Notes: generated by a model from the sequence alone, not told the origin. DNA of 64,000 nt from Nitrospiraceae bacterium (GCA_003599275.1 QZJG01000010.1:1-64000); one strand, 5' to 3'. Counted from the first letter of the stretch, positions 51,617-61,908 are shown. Made by a program: numbers and translations.

Positions 51617-52322
51617 GCCTTTCACTGATCCTTTGCAGTCCTTCCTCCGCGGCCTTTTGCGCCGCGGCCTTTTTTGTTTTTCCCTTTCCCGAGCCCATGA
51701 AGTCATCATTTATGAAGACCTTTACCTCGAAGGTCTTTTTGTGCTCGGGACCTTCTTCTTTGTGAATGACGTACTTCGGCAGCACGCCGTATTGCGCCTG
51801 GGATGTTTCCTGGAGCTTTGTCTTGAAATCGAAGACGAAGTCTTTTTCTGCAAGATCGTCTATCCTGTGCGCCAAATGCGCCAGGCTGAAGGCCTTTGCC
51901 TTCTTGTATCCACCGTCAAGATAAATCGCAGCTAAAAGCGCCTCGAAGGCGTCGGCAAGCAGGGAGTCTTTTTTCCTGCCCCCGGTCATTTCCTCACCTT
52001 TGCCGAGACGAAGGTATGTGCCGAGGCTGATTTTTTTTGAGATGTCCGCCAATGTCGACTCCTGTACGGCGTAGGCCTTGACCTTGGAGAGATTTGCTTC
52101 GGTATATTTAGTATAAGTGCTGTAGAGATATTCGCTCACAATCAGCTCGAGGACGGAGTCTCCCAAAAATTCCATGCGCTCATTAAACAACGGGACGTCT
52201 TTGCGTTTTTCATGGGCATACGATTTATGCGTAAGGGCCTCTTTAATGAGGGCCTTCTTTTTGAACTTGTAGCCTATGATGTTCTCAAGATCGGCTAAAT
52301 TTTCTGAGGAGGATACATGCAT
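51600..52322 (-). CDS. rnc: Ribonuclease III
   Basis: This enzyme cleaves double-stranded RNA in rRNA and mRNA processing. The 240-residue protein has the signature NERMEFLGDSVLELIVSEYL (catalytic E/D) and DAFEALLAAIYLDGG (second acidic pair). The C-terminal dsRNA-binding domain reads FKTKLQETSQAQYG...GSGKGKTKKAAAQKAAEEGL. The start is set at ATG 52322 (38-bp overlap with fabF); an upstream in-frame start at 52358 is possible. The fabF-rnc-purM overlaps suggest one transcript. Confidence 0.94.
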   Translation of the reverse strand: MHVSSSENLADLENIIGYKFKKKALIKEALTHKSYAHEKRKDVPLFNERMEFLGDSVLELIVSEYLYSTYTKYTEANLSKVKAYAVQESTLADISKKISLGTYLRLGKGEEMTGGRKKDSLLADAFEALLAAIYLDGGYKKAKAFSLAHLAHRIDDLAEKDFVFDFKTKLQETSQAQYGVLPKYVIHKEEGPEHKKTFEVKVFINDDFMGSGKGKTKKAAAQKAAEEGLQRISERHETDI

Positions 52323-53529
52323 TGGTCCCGCCGAATCCGAATGAGTTGGACATAGCAATATTTATATCAAGGGGTCTTGCCTTGTGAGGGACATAATCGA
52401 GGTCGCATTCAGGATCGGGGGTTTCGAGATTAATGGTAGGCGGCACAATACCGTTGTATACGCTGAGCGCGCAGATTGCCGCCTCCACCCCGCCTGAAGC
52501 GCCGAGGAGATGTCCTATCATTGATTTTGTTGAGCTGACGCAAAGACTGTATGCGTGTCTGTCAAACACCTTTTTGATGGCGGTTGTCTCTATCTCGTCT
52601 CCGTATTTTGTAGAGGTCCCGTGGGCGTTTATGTAGTCTACTTCTTCAGGACGTATCCCCGCGTCTTTCAATGCGGACACCATGCATCTTGCCGCGCCTT
52701 CACCATCGGGGGCCGGGCTTGTTATATGGTACGCGTCGGAGTTCAGTCCATACCCTATGATTTCAGCATAAATCCTGGCCCCCCTGTTCAACGCGTTTTC
52801 CATCTCTTCAAGGACAACTATCCCGGCGCCTTCCCCCATGACAAATCCGTCCCTGTCCCTGTCGAAGGGCCTGCTCGCCTTTTCGGGTTCATCATTTCTT
52901 GTCGAGAGGGCCTTCATGGAAGTAAACCCTGCAATGCCGAGAGGAGTTATTACCGCCTCTGTGCCTCCGCATATCATTGCATCCGCGGTGCCGTGCTGAA
53001 TCAACTTGAAGGCGTCGCCTATCGAGTGTGTGCCGGTCGCGCAGGCGGTCGCAACGGCGGAATTGGGGCCTTTGACACCGAAACGGATGGATATCTGTCC
53101 GGAGGTGAGATTGATTATCGTCATCGGGATAAAGAAAGGCGAAACTCTTTTCGGTCCTTTTTCGAGGAGGGTCTGGTTATAGTGCTCGATTGCGGAAAGT
53201 CCGCCTATGCCGGCCCCGACAATTACCCCGATCCCCGTGGCATTTTCTTTTGTGACCTTAAGCCCCGAGTCTTCCATCGCCAAAGTTGCAGCGGCAAGCC
53301 CGAAGTGGATAAACCTGTCCATTTTTTTTTGCTCTTTGAGTTCAATGAACCTGTCTATCTCGAAGTCGGGGACTTCTGCTGCTATCTGACAGGGCAGACC
53401 GTCGGGATTAAAATGGGTTATCTTCCTCACGGCAGAACGCCCTTCGAGGAGGCTTTTCCAGGATTTTTCCGTCCCTGTGGCAAGGGGGGTTATCATTCCC
53501 GCCCCCGTTATTACGACTCTTCGTTTCAT
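52285..53529 (-). CDS. fabF: Beta-ketoacyl-ACP synthase II
   Basis: FabF condenses malonyl-ACP with acyl-ACP in fatty-acid elongation. The 414-residue thiolase-fold enzyme contains VVITGAGMITPLA, the nucleophile Cys in NSAVATACATGTHSIGDAFK, INAHGTSTKYGDEIET (first His) and SSTKSMIGHLLGASGGVEAA (Lys/second His). It ends SNSFGFGGTNACILL. ATG 53529 follows acpP by 8 bp. It belongs to the acpP-fabF-rnc unit found in many bacteria. Confidence 0.96.
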   Translation of the reverse strand: MKRRVVITGAGMITPLATGTEKSWKSLLEGRSAVRKITHFNPDGLPCQIAAEVPDFEIDRFIELKEQKKMDRFIHFGLAAATLAMEDSGLKVTKENATGIGVIVGAGIGGLSAIEHYNQTLLEKGPKRVSPFFIPMTIINLTSGQISIRFGVKGPNSAVATACATGTHSIGDAFKLIQHGTADAMICGGTEAVITPLGIAGFTSMKALSTRNDEPEKASRPFDRDRDGFVMGEGAGIVVLEEMENALNRGARIYAEIIGYGLNSDAYHITSPAPDGEGAARCMVSALKDAGIRPEEVDYINAHGTSTKYGDEIETTAIKKVFDRHAYSLCVSSTKSMIGHLLGASGGVEAAICALSVYNGIVPPTINLETPDPECDLDYVPHKARPLDINIAMSNSFGFGGTNACILLRKFSRS

Positions 53530-53537
53530 CAATCCGT

Positions 53538-53774
53538 CTAACTGCCCGATTTCTCTTCTATATACTTAATGGCGTCCTGGACTTTCAATATTTTTTCAGC
53601 GTCTTCGTCAGGGATTTCAATATTAAATGACTCTTCAAAAGCCATTACCAGCTCAACCGTATCGAGCGAGTCCGCGCCGAGGTCATCGACAAATGATGCT
53701 TCAAGTGTCACTTTTCCCATATCGACTCCAAGCTGTTTTGCTATTATCTCCTTTACTTTTGCTTCAACTGACAT
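53538..53774 (-). CDS. acpP: Acyl carrier protein
   Basis: The 78-residue acidic carrier has the phosphopantetheine attachment Ser in [18 protein letters not shown] (DSL motif). Helix III is [21 protein letters not shown] 53774 has GGAGG 6 nt upstream; a TTG one codon earlier is less likely. It lies between fabG and fabF. A TATAAT at 53827-53822 and a CCGGCAAC/GTTGCCGG hairpin at 53868-53888 in the 124-bp upstream gap suggest a separate start of transcription. Confidence 0.97.
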   Translation of the reverse strand: MSVEAKVKEIIAKQLGVDMGKVTLEASFVDDLGADSLDTVELVMAFEESFNIEIPDEDAEKILKVQDAIKYIEEKSGS

Positions 53775-53821
53775 CAAGCACCTCCGGTATTAATGATTAA
53801 TGCTGATTACGTAGATGTAAA

Positions 53822-53827
53822 TTATAC
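53822..53827 (-). promoter_or_regulatory. Possible -10 element for acpP
   Basis: TATAAT on the minus strand lies about 48 bp before acpP. No good -35 was found at the proper distance, so this is weak. Confidence 0.3.
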
Positions 53828-53898
53828 ATATTTGCAATAAATTTTTCTTCTCTGCTGTTTGGTCCAGCCGGCAACCGGTTGTTGCCGGTAAACAGGAG

Positions 53899-54639
53899 CT
53901 ACATATACATCCCGCCGTTTATATGGATTACCTGCCCGGTTATGTAATCCGCTTCCGCGGAAGCGAGGAATATTACGGCATTAGCAACGTCTTCAGGCGT
54001 GCCGAATTCTCCAAGGGGGATGGCCTTGCGCATCTCATCCTTTACTGCATCGGTGAGCACGTCGGTCATTGCAGTCTGAATAAAGCCGGGCGCAACGGCA
54101 TTGGCCCTTATTCCGCGGCTCGCGTATTCTTTGGCGATGGTCTTTGTAAGCCCGATAAGCCCGGCCTTGGATGAACTGTAGTTTATCTGCCCCGGATTGC
54201 CCATGAAGGCGACCACCGAGGATATGCTTATGATCTTGCCGTAGCGCTGCTTTGCCATTATCCTGACCGCTTCTTTGCTGCAAAGGAATGAACCTTTAAG
54301 GTTGATGTTTATTACCGCGTCCCAGTCTTCTTCTTTCATACGGAGCAGGACCGTGTCTCTTGTAATCCCTGCATTGTTGACGAGTATGTCGATTCTGCCG
54401 AATTCTTTTACGGACGTCTCAAAGGCCTTTGCTACTTCGTCCTGTTTTGAGACGTCAAGTCTGACCGCGATGCTTTTCACGCCCAGTGCGCAAATTTCCT
54501 GGGCGGTCTTTTCCGAGTTTTCGATATTTACATCCGCCACACAAATATCGGCGCCTTCCCTTGCCATACCGAGGGCGATAGATTTGCCGATGCCCTGGGC
54601 CGCGCCCGTGATAACTGCCTTTTTGCCTTCAAGTCTCAT
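53899..54639 (-). CDS. fabG: 3-oxoacyl-ACP reductase
   Basis: FabG is an NADPH-dependent reductase of fatty-acid elongation. The 246-residue short-chain dehydrogenase has VITGAAQGIGKSIALGMARE (cofactor loop), LVNNAGITRDTVLLRMKEED and catalytic S-Y-K (ISSVVAFMGNPGQINYSSSK). It ends in VIFLASAEADYITGQVIHIN. Length is standard. It is the first gene of the acpP-fabF-rnc-purM cluster on this strand; fabD and fabH are not adjacent. Confidence 0.96.
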   Translation of the reverse strand: MRLEGKKAVITGAAQGIGKSIALGMAREGADICVADVNIENSEKTAQEICALGVKSIAVRLDVSKQDEVAKAFETSVKEFGRIDILVNNAGITRDTVLLRMKEEDWDAVININLKGSFLCSKEAVRIMAKQRYGKIISISSVVAFMGNPGQINYSSSKAGLIGLTKTIAKEYASRGIRANAVAPGFIQTAMTDVLTDAVKDEMRKAIPLGEFGTPEDVANAVIFLASAEADYITGQVIHINGGMYM

Positions 54640-54781
54640 TATACCTCCGCGTCAAATGCAAAATTATAACAAACCGGAAATGAAAGAAACGGACTATTAT
54701 AAAAGTTCAGTTTCAATTAGGCAATACAAAACAGGCCATCCGACCGGAAACATGACAAGAAGAGGAAATGATAAAGAAAAG

Positions 54782-54854
54782 TGGACGGTAAGGGATTCGA
54801 ACCCTCGACCCCCACGTTGCGAACGTGGTGCTCTCCCAGCTGAGCTAACCGCCC
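54782..54854 (-). tRNA. tRNA-Ala (anticodon CGC)
   Basis: On the minus strand the acceptor stem GGGCGGT/ACCGTCC has the G3:U70 pair that marks alanine tRNAs. The D-arm is TTAGCTCAGCTGGGAGAGCA. Anticodon stem CCACG/CGTGG around loop TTCGCAA gives CGC, reading GCG. The T-arm is GAGGGTTCGAATCCCTT and CCA is not encoded. A TATAAT lies at 54879-54874. Confidence 0.95.
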
Positions 54855-55138
54855 TCACATAAAATTACGATACATTATAGCCTAAGCTCCCCGGATTTAT
54901 AAATGGGTTTTGATAGCGGGCGCATCCGGAACTGAATGAGCAGGACTCCGGAAAGTTGCGTTTTCCTCAAATTGACGTATTACTTTTATGTAAAGTAATA
55001 TACAGCAGGAGATTTCCCTGATAACCTTCTGAATAAAATGGGGTTTTTGTATTCCGGCATTAAAGATTATTTTACGGGGAGTTTTCCTTTTCCCGGGCAG
55101 CTCTGTCCGGTGTTGAAATTTAGATTAAAATAGAAGTC

Positions 55139-58100
55139 ATGGTCAGCGTAAAGAGCAGAAAGACAAAACCATTATTATATACGGCGCTGGTTGTCCTTTT
55201 GTTGGGCGGGTTCTTTTTCCTTCTGAGGGGGCCGTATCTGTCCAATTCCATAAAGAGGATCATTATTCCGGTGCTCGAAAACGCTACGAGAGAGAGGATA
55301 ATAATCGATAGCGCGGTCATTAATCCTTTCCCTTTCTATATCCAGGCGAAGGGGCTGAAGGTATTTGACAGGGACGGCAACCGCCTCCTGTGGGTCACCA
55401 AAACCAGGGCGTACATGGACCTTTTCGGCCTGCTTTCAAGGGACATAAATATAAGGAAACTGACGGTCAAGGAACCCGATCTGAATGCCGATGAGGACAC
55501 GCTGAAAAGGGTTTGGGACAATATTAAGGCTTCGGCTTCCGGAGAGAGGGACATGGAATACGAAATCAGCCTGAAGAATATCCAATTGACGGAAGGCAAG
55601 TTCAATTTCACCGGCAAAGATGGACTTAATGTTTCAGGTGACGATGTGTTCCTCGAGATGAATACGAAGAACAGGGTTTTTACCGATTTCCGGATCGGAG
55701 AGGTCGCGCTCGGGTTGCCTTCTTCCAGTGAAATATTAAAAGGCGGATTAAGCGGGAAGATAAAAATAAAAGATGACGGGATCGAGGTCGCGGAAATGGA
55801 AGTGCGTTCTTCCGGTTCCTCTTTGCAGGCAAAGGGCATCGTGCACCTTGAGAAGGGCAGCATAAGAGACGGCAGTTTCTCCGGCAGCGCCGAGATACAC
55901 GCGGATACGCTTCGCAATTTGTTAGGTCTCAAGACGGAGAAAGAGGGCGTTTTCGCTTTTGACGGTTCGGTTGGCATTACGATGGACGGCGCTTCACAAA
56001 CACCGAGGTTCTCCGTTGACTTGAATACCGACAGCCGGTTTTACATCGAGACATTGATGGAGATATTAAAGGTTGAGGAAAACATCACCGGCAGTCTCTC
56101 TTTAAACGGCAGAATCACAGGCACATTCCCGGAGTTGACGGGTGAGGGAAAAGTGGAGCTCAAAGACGCGGTAATCGACACCTTCCCCTTAGATGATGCG
56201 TCCGGCAGGATAACATACGGCGATAAAAAATTTACTCTTAACGATTTTACGGCACATACCTATAATGGAGAACTTAAAGGGGACGCCTCTCTTGTGGTCC
56301 CCCAGGGAGATTATGAAGTCACTGCAGGCGTGTCCGGAGTCGGCAGTCCGGAATTTTTTAAATTCATAGAATGGGCGCCACCGTTTCCAAAAGGGGAGAT
56401 CGGCGGGCGTTTCCGGTTAAGACAGAATCAGGGACAGGGAATGGAGATTGCCGCGGGCCTGAATTATCTTAACACTTCCGCGCCCGACGGAGACGTGTTC
56501 GGCAGATTGCATACCATTAAGGCCAATATACATCTGAAGGACGACATCCTCAGATTTGACAACTCCGTCCTTTCTACTCAAGCCTCGTCTCTCTTTCTTG
56601 ACGGGAACGTGGATTTCGCAAAAGAAACAATAGGCCTTAACCTGGTACTCGAAAGCAGTGACGTCGGGGACCTGACGGCGCCCCATTACACGAGGCTTGT
56701 TGCCCCGGCAAGATTCAAAGGTAAGGCGACAGGGCCAATCGATGGGCCCATGATTGCGGGAAGTCTCGAAATGGGTCCGGGCAGCGTTCATGGTCTGGCC
56801 TTTACCGCAGCGTCTTCCGATCTAATCTACAAAATCCGTTCACTGGCAGTCTCCCGGCTGAGAGTTAAACACGACAAAACATCCTACGATGCCTCCGGCG
56901 TAATCGAATTCAGAAACGCGAAGGAGCTTTTTACATTCACCGGTCCGTTTTACAAAGCGAAACTCTCGGCAAAAGACGCCGACATCAAACCCCTGGTCCG
57001 GGCGCTATATAAAGATGTCCCCGTGAGCGGTCACGCGACAGGCTCGATTTCATTTGAGGGAGATCCGAAAAACTTTTCTGCTGCGGGAGAATTTGTCTTC
57101 AGGGACAGCGTCGCATACGGGCAGCAATTCGATGCGGTAAAAATAAAAACGACTTTGCAGCCGGGAAGTATGGAGTTTCATTCGATCACAGCGGAAAGGG
57201 GCGGGTCCGTGCTTACGGGCCGAGGGTCCCTGTCTTCCGGCGGGAAATTTACTCTCATCGCCTCGTCGCAAAAAGTGGACACACGCGATATCAATCTGCT
57301 CGGTAAATATCCTTTCGATGCAAGCTTCGGCCTCAATGTCAGCGGTTCCGGCGCAATCGAGAGGCCTGATATAAAATTTTCCCTTAAGATACTCGAAAGC
57401 TCGTTCGGCGGCATGCAGACGGGGAAAGGCTCGATCAGCGGCAGGCTGAAAGAAAAAGACCTCTCGGCGGCTGGGACCTTTTTTAACGGGATTGTGACTG
57501 CTGATGCAAAAGCAACTCTCACGGGCAAGGTCCCCTGGAGCGCCGATGTCAGCCTCCACAGGGGGGAATATGATTTTCTTTTAGCGAAGTTTATGAAAGA
57601 TGTCCCAAAAGACCTCGCCCTTTCTCTTGAGGGGAACATCGGGATTAAAGGCGAAGGCGGCGGTAAGGTCTCATTGTCAACGAGATTGCATTCGGTGGAT
57701 TTTACGCTTTACGGATATAATTTCAGAAACACCGACGACGTTGTCCTGGATTTTGCGGACGGCGGGTTTGCGATAAAGTCATTTTCCCTGGCGGGCGACA
57801 GCGCGGAGCTGACTGCTGAAGGCGTCCTGAAATTAAACGACCGGTTTGACGTAAAGGTAAAGGGCAACATGAATGTCGCCCCTCTGAGGGCGTTCTCCGA
57901 CAAAATTGCGTCGTTGAGGGGAAGGAGCAGTTTTAACATTAATATCGCCGGCCCCTGGGAAACGCCCGATGTTACAGGTGATGTAAAAGTTGTCGATGTC
58001 ATCGCATCACTTAAAGAATATCCCTACAAAGCAGGCCCCCTGAACGGGACCTTCTTTCTGAAAAAGGACAGGATCGTTTTTGATTCGGTAAGGACCGGCT

Positions 58101-59122
58101 TCGGGGGAGGCGTCATAGAAGTGTCAGGGGTCGGATACCTCAAGAGGCTGTCGGTAAAGCGGCTCTTCATTTCCTCGATAGTTACGGGCGTCAACATAAG
58201 GCCGATGGAAAAGGTGAGCGCCACCGTAGACGGCAGGCTTTTCTATGAGAGGTCTGCGGCAGGCTCCACCCTTTCAGGAAATCTGGACATAAAGAAGGCC
58301 AGGTATGAGAAGGCAGTCGAGTGGAACAGGTGGATACTCGGGCTCAGGGACCTCAACAACGATACGGCGCGTTATCCCGCTTTTCTGAAAGAGACCGAAT
58401 TCAACGTACATGTTTCCGGAACGGACAATATTGTCATAGATAACAATATCGCAAAGACACAGGTAAAGATGGCCCTCACGTTTACCGGCAACGTTTCGAG
58501 GCCGGGACTTGTCGGCAGGATCGAAGCAAGCGAAGGCGTTATATATTTCAGAGGCAACGAATTCAAGCTCCTTGAAGGAAGCAGCGTGGATTTTGCGGAC
58601 CCTAACAGGATTACCCCTGTTTTCCATATATTGGCTGAGACATACAGCGGCGAATATTATGTTAAGCTCCATCTGGATGGAACGATAGACAAGTTCTCTA
58701 TGTCGCTTTTTTCCGATCCCCCTTTGAGTGAAATGGAAATACTTACGCTGCTGACTTTCGGACAGGCGGGCAGGGACGCAAGAGGCATTGAAGGCGGCAT
58801 AGCAGCGGGTGAGGCGGCCTCGGTGCTCACAGAGGGGCTTCAGGACGTGGTGCAGGAAAAATTCCGGAGCATTACCGGGTTTGAACAATTCAGGGTTGAG
58901 CCGCACGTGACCTCTGCGGGCGCGGTCAGTCCCAGGGTGACGATCGGGAAGCGTCTGCTGGAGGACAAGCTGTTCGTGATATATTCGACCTCGTTAGGCA
59001 CTACCGAGGAAAACATCATAAAACTTGAGTACCGTCTTGACAGGAATATATCGATAGTAGGGTCCAGGGATGAGATAGGCAGCGTCGGCGGTGACCTTAA
59101 ATACAGGTTCGAATTTAAATAA
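55139..59122 (+). CDS. tamB: TamB/AsmA-like envelope protein (DUF490)
   Basis: The 1327-residue protein has one N-terminal transmembrane anchor (about 12-29). A very long beta-strand-rich periplasmic region follows, typical of the bridge-like AsmA/TamB lipid-transfer family (e.g. LFGLLSRDINIRKLTVKEPD, the AsmA-like start). The C-terminal DUF490/TamB region reads GVIYFRGNEFKLLEGSSVDF, LSEMEILTLLTFGQ and VTIGKRLLEDKLFVIYST. It is expected to span the periplasm and aid outer-membrane protein or phospholipid transport with its Omp85 partner, encoded 51 bp downstream. Length is similar to E. coli TamB (1259). Confidence 0.88.
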   Translation: MVSVKSRKTKPLLYTALVVLLLGGFFFLLRGPYLSNSIKRIIIPVLENATRERIIIDSAVINPFPFYIQAKGLKVFDRDGNRLLWVTKTRAYMDLFGLLSRDINIRKLTVKEPDLNADEDTLKRVWDNIKASASGERDMEYEISLKNIQLTEGKFNFTGKDGLNVSGDDVFLEMNTKNRVFTDFRIGEVALGLPSSSEILKGGLSGKIKIKDDGIEVAEMEVRSSGSSLQAKGIVHLEKGSIRDGSFSGSAEIHADTLRNLLGLKTEKEGVFAFDGSVGITMDGASQTPRFSVDLNTDSRFYIETLMEILKVEENITGSLSLNGRITGTFPELTGEGKVELKDAVIDTFPLDDASGRITYGDKKFTLNDFTAHTYNGELKGDASLVVPQGDYEVTAGVSGVGSPEFFKFIEWAPPFPKGEIGGRFRLRQNQGQGMEIAAGLNYLNTSAPDGDVFGRLHTIKANIHLKDDILRFDNSVLSTQASSLFLDGNVDFAKETIGLNLVLESSDVGDLTAPHYTRLVAPARFKGKATGPIDGPMIAGSLEMGPGSVHGLAFTAASSDLIYKIRSLAVSRLRVKHDKTSYDASGVIEFRNAKELFTFTGPFYKAKLSAKDADIKPLVRALYKDVPVSGHATGSISFEGDPKNFSAAGEFVFRDSVAYGQQFDAVKIKTTLQPGSMEFHSITAERGGSVLTGRGSLSSGGKFTLIASSQKVDTRDINLLGKYPFDASFGLNVSGSGAIERPDIKFSLKILESSFGGMQTGKGSISGRLKEKDLSAAGTFFNGIVTADAKATLTGKVPWSADVSLHRGEYDFLLAKFMKDVPKDLALSLEGNIGIKGEGGGKVSLSTRLHSVDFTLYGYNFRNTDDVVLDFADGGFAIKSFSLAGDSAELTAEGVLKLNDRFDVKVKGNMNVAPLRAFSDKIASLRGRSSFNINIAGPWETPDVTGDVKVVDVIASLKEYPYKAGPLNGTFFLKKDRIVFDSVRTGFGGGVIEVSGVGYLKRLSVKRLFISSIVTGVNIRPMEKVSATVDGRLFYERSAAGSTLSGNLDIKKARYEKAVEWNRWILGLRDLNNDTARYPAFLKETEFNVHVSGTDNIVIDNNIAKTQVKMALTFTGNVSRPGLVGRIEASEGVIYFRGNEFKLLEGSSVDFADPNRITPVFHILAETYSGEYYVKLHLDGTIDKFSMSLFSDPPLSEMEILTLLTFGQAGRDARGIEGGIAAGEAASVLTEGLQDVVQEKFRSITGFEQFRVEPHVTSAGAVSPRVTIGKRLLEDKLFVIYSTSLGTTEENIIKLEYRLDRNISIVGSRDEIGSVGGDLKYRFEFK

Positions 59123-59173
59123 TGACGGGGCCGGGAAGCGCAGAAGAACGCAAGTGAGGAACTCGTAATAAAT

Positions 59174-61861
59174 ATGAAATATATAAGACTGATTATATTG
59201 TCCATTTCGATTTTTCATATTGCGCCGTCAATCACTTTTGCTGCGAATGCCCCCGTAATTACGGCGATCGAGGTGGAAGGCCTCGACCGCATTGAGAAGG
59301 AAGAATTGATAGACATGATCTGTTTCAGGACGGGAGACGTTTTTGACGGGGAGGCCCTGAGAACCGGCATCAGGAGGGCCTTTAAGAAGGGCATCTTCCT
59401 TGATATACAGGCCGTTGCCGACACATACGACGGCGGGATACGACTGAAATACATTGTCAGGGAAATACCGGTCATCAGGAGCCTGAAGGTCCAGGGAAAT
59501 AAAAAAATCTCCGTCAAGAATATAAGGGACATTCTGCCTTACAGGGAAGGGGAGGATTTCAGGGAAGAACATCTGGGCAAGGCTGAAAAGGCCCTGCTCG
59601 ATCTGTATAACAGGAAGGGGTTTCACGGCGCGGAGGTTGTCATCGTTGTTGACGCAGCCGGCAAGAAATCCGGCGTAGACATGTACGTGCATATACGCGA
59701 GGGAAAGCCGCTCATTATCAATAAGATTGAGATCGATGACGATTTCAGGTCAAGGTTGAAAATAGCTGAAGGGGATGTGTTTGACAGGGACAAAGTGGAG
59801 CAGGGCATGAAAAGGCTGGAAGAGTACCTGCTACGTGAGGACTACTATGATCCCGTCATAGGACCTTACGAATTCAGCGGGGGAAAACTCGTCATACCCG
59901 TCAGGAAAGGCCCCAGGCTCGAATTGTCGTTTAAGGGCAACTCCGTCATCAGCTCAAAAAAGCTCGGAAGCGAGGCGCCTTTCCTTGAGACGCGGGAGGT
60001 CTCGGATGAGACGGTGCAGGAGGCGATAGACCGCATGAGAAATCTTTATCTGAGCAAAGGATACCATTACTCACAGATCGCCGCCGGTGTGGAGGCCGGA
60101 GAGGACATAACGAGAGTTGCTTTTATCATACATGAAGGGGAACGGGTCCTCCTGAAAAAGATAAACTTTGAAGGGACAAGTTTCTCACACAAGGCCCTCA
60201 GGAGTATCGTGCACTTTGAGGAAGGAAAGCCGTACAACGAAAATCTTTTATCCGAAGGTGAGGAGTCGATTTTAAAATTTTACAATGCACTCGGTTATCT
60301 TAAGGCCGGGATAAGTGCGATAGAGAAAAACTTTACCAGGGAAGGCAGAGAGGTGGAGGTCACGATTGTCATAGAGGAGGGGCCCCAGACGAAGACCAGG
60401 GAGATAAGGATCGCCGGTAATAAAGAAATCGGCGAGCAGGAGATTTATAATGAATTACAGTCTCTCAAGGGCTCGCCCTACAACGTAATCGATATCAGTG
60501 ACGCGAGATACAGGGTGCTTTCCCTGTACGGCAGGCGTGGTTATCCGGATGCGAAAGCAGACGTCGAAAGCAAGGTCGATAACGAAGACGCCATAGTCAC
60601 TTTCAGGATAACCGAGAACAGGCCTTCTGTCATCGGCAAGATCATATTGACTGGCAACAACAGGACAAAGGCAAAGATCATAAAACGGGAATTTACCATA
60701 AAGGAAGGCGAGACCTACAACTACGACGAGCTGTTAAAGACCAGGCAAAAGCTTTACAGGCTCGGGATCTTCAACGAGGTGTCTATTGAGACGCTTACGC
60801 CGCCGAGAGAAGTGGACCACATGCTTGCGAGAGACATGATGGTTTCCTTAAGGGAAGGCAAGGCCGGTTCAGTGGAGGTGAGCCTCGGTTACGGCGACTA
60901 TGAACGGTTCAGGACTTCTCTCGATTTCAGTTACCGCAATATCGGCGGCTACAACAGGCAGGCGGGCTTCAGGGCGGAGGCAAGCTCGGTCAAACAGAGA
61001 TTCACCCTTTCATTCAGGGAGCCGTGGCTGTTTAACCAGCCTGATTTGCCTTTCAGCGTTCTGTTATCAAAGGAGGACACCAGGTCGGTCAATCTCGATA
61101 CGAAAGATGTGCTTTACGAAACAGACAGGCTCAGTCTGCTTTTTGGCGTGGAGAAAGAGATAAGGAAAGGCTGGAAAGCGAACCTGAATTATGAATATGC
61201 CTTTGTCGACACCAAGGACGTCCAGCCCGGCGTCATTCTGAGCAGAGAGGACAGCGGCACCCTCGGCATCGGCAGCATTTCTCCTGCATTGTTTTACGAT
61301 ACCCGTGACGACCCGTTTGATCCCACGACGGGTTTTCTGCAAGGCATAGTGATAAAGCTTGCGTCGAAGGCGCTGTTATCCGAGACCGAATTTATAAAGG
61401 GGACTTTTCAGAGCTCCTGGTTTTTTCCCGCGGGGAAGGGCGTTGTTTTTGCCTTCTCTCTGAGGGGAGGCGCGGCTTACAGTTATGACAATATCAAGGA
61501 ATTGCCCCTTGTTGAAAGGTTCTTTCTCGGCGGAAGGACGACCGTCAGAGGTTACAGCAACGACACCCTCGGCCCCAAGGGCGCTGACGACACGCCTACC
61601 GGCGGCAACGTCTTCTGCGTAGTAAACAGTGAATTCAGGGTCCCCATCGGGAAAGGCTTTGGTCTTGTTCCCTTCCTCGATGCGGGGAATGTGTGGCAAT
61701 TGGCCGAAGATATCAGGCCGGAGCTGAAATATACGGCGGGGATCGGATTGAGATATAAGACGCCCGTAGGCCCGGTCAGGATAGACTACGGACACAAGAT
61801 GAACAGGGAGAGCGGTGAAAGCTCCGGGGAGCTTCACTACAGTTTCGGACATGTGTTTTAA
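59174..61861 (+). CDS. bamA: BamA/Omp85 outer-membrane assembly protein with about seven POTRA domains
   Basis: The 895-residue protein has a signal peptide (about 1-24). Seven POTRA-like repeats were counted by eye, starting near residues 28, 99, 180, 248, 326, 408 and 485. Typical starts are RSLKVQGNKKISVKNIRDIL, IRIAGNKEIGEQEIYNELQS and IILTGNNRTKAKIIKREFTI. A 16-strand barrel follows with the L6 VRGY motif (GGRTTVRGYSNDTLG) and a terminal aromatic-ending strand (ELHYSFGHVF). It inserts beta-barrel proteins into the outer membrane. E. coli BamA has five POTRAs and ~810 residues. It pairs with the upstream TamB-like gene; no separate TamA is present here. Confidence 0.92.
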   Translation: MKYIRLIILSISIFHIAPSITFAANAPVITAIEVEGLDRIEKEELIDMICFRTGDVFDGEALRTGIRRAFKKGIFLDIQAVADTYDGGIRLKYIVREIPVIRSLKVQGNKKISVKNIRDILPYREGEDFREEHLGKAEKALLDLYNRKGFHGAEVVIVVDAAGKKSGVDMYVHIREGKPLIINKIEIDDDFRSRLKIAEGDVFDRDKVEQGMKRLEEYLLREDYYDPVIGPYEFSGGKLVIPVRKGPRLELSFKGNSVISSKKLGSEAPFLETREVSDETVQEAIDRMRNLYLSKGYHYSQIAAGVEAGEDITRVAFIIHEGERVLLKKINFEGTSFSHKALRSIVHFEEGKPYNENLLSEGEESILKFYNALGYLKAGISAIEKNFTREGREVEVTIVIEEGPQTKTREIRIAGNKEIGEQEIYNELQSLKGSPYNVIDISDARYRVLSLYGRRGYPDAKADVESKVDNEDAIVTFRITENRPSVIGKIILTGNNRTKAKIIKREFTIKEGETYNYDELLKTRQKLYRLGIFNEVSIETLTPPREVDHMLARDMMVSLREGKAGSVEVSLGYGDYERFRTSLDFSYRNIGGYNRQAGFRAEASSVKQRFTLSFREPWLFNQPDLPFSVLLSKEDTRSVNLDTKDVLYETDRLSLLFGVEKEIRKGWKANLNYEYAFVDTKDVQPGVILSREDSGTLGIGSISPALFYDTRDDPFDPTTGFLQGIVIKLASKALLSETEFIKGTFQSSWFFPAGKGVVFAFSLRGGAAYSYDNIKELPLVERFFLGGRTTVRGYSNDTLGPKGADDTPTGGNVFCVVNSEFRVPIGKGFGLVPFLDAGNVWQLAEDIRPELKYTAGIGLRYKTPVGPVRIDYGHKMNRESGESSGELHYSFGHVF

Positions 61862-61908
61862 ATTTAGCGTGTTGCGGTTAGCGTTCAGCGTGTAAGGAGA
61901 AAAGAGTT

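Noticed and set aside
52555-53541. A 328-codon open frame on the plus strand
   Set aside because: Antisense to fabF, whose catalytic motifs are all present on the other strand.
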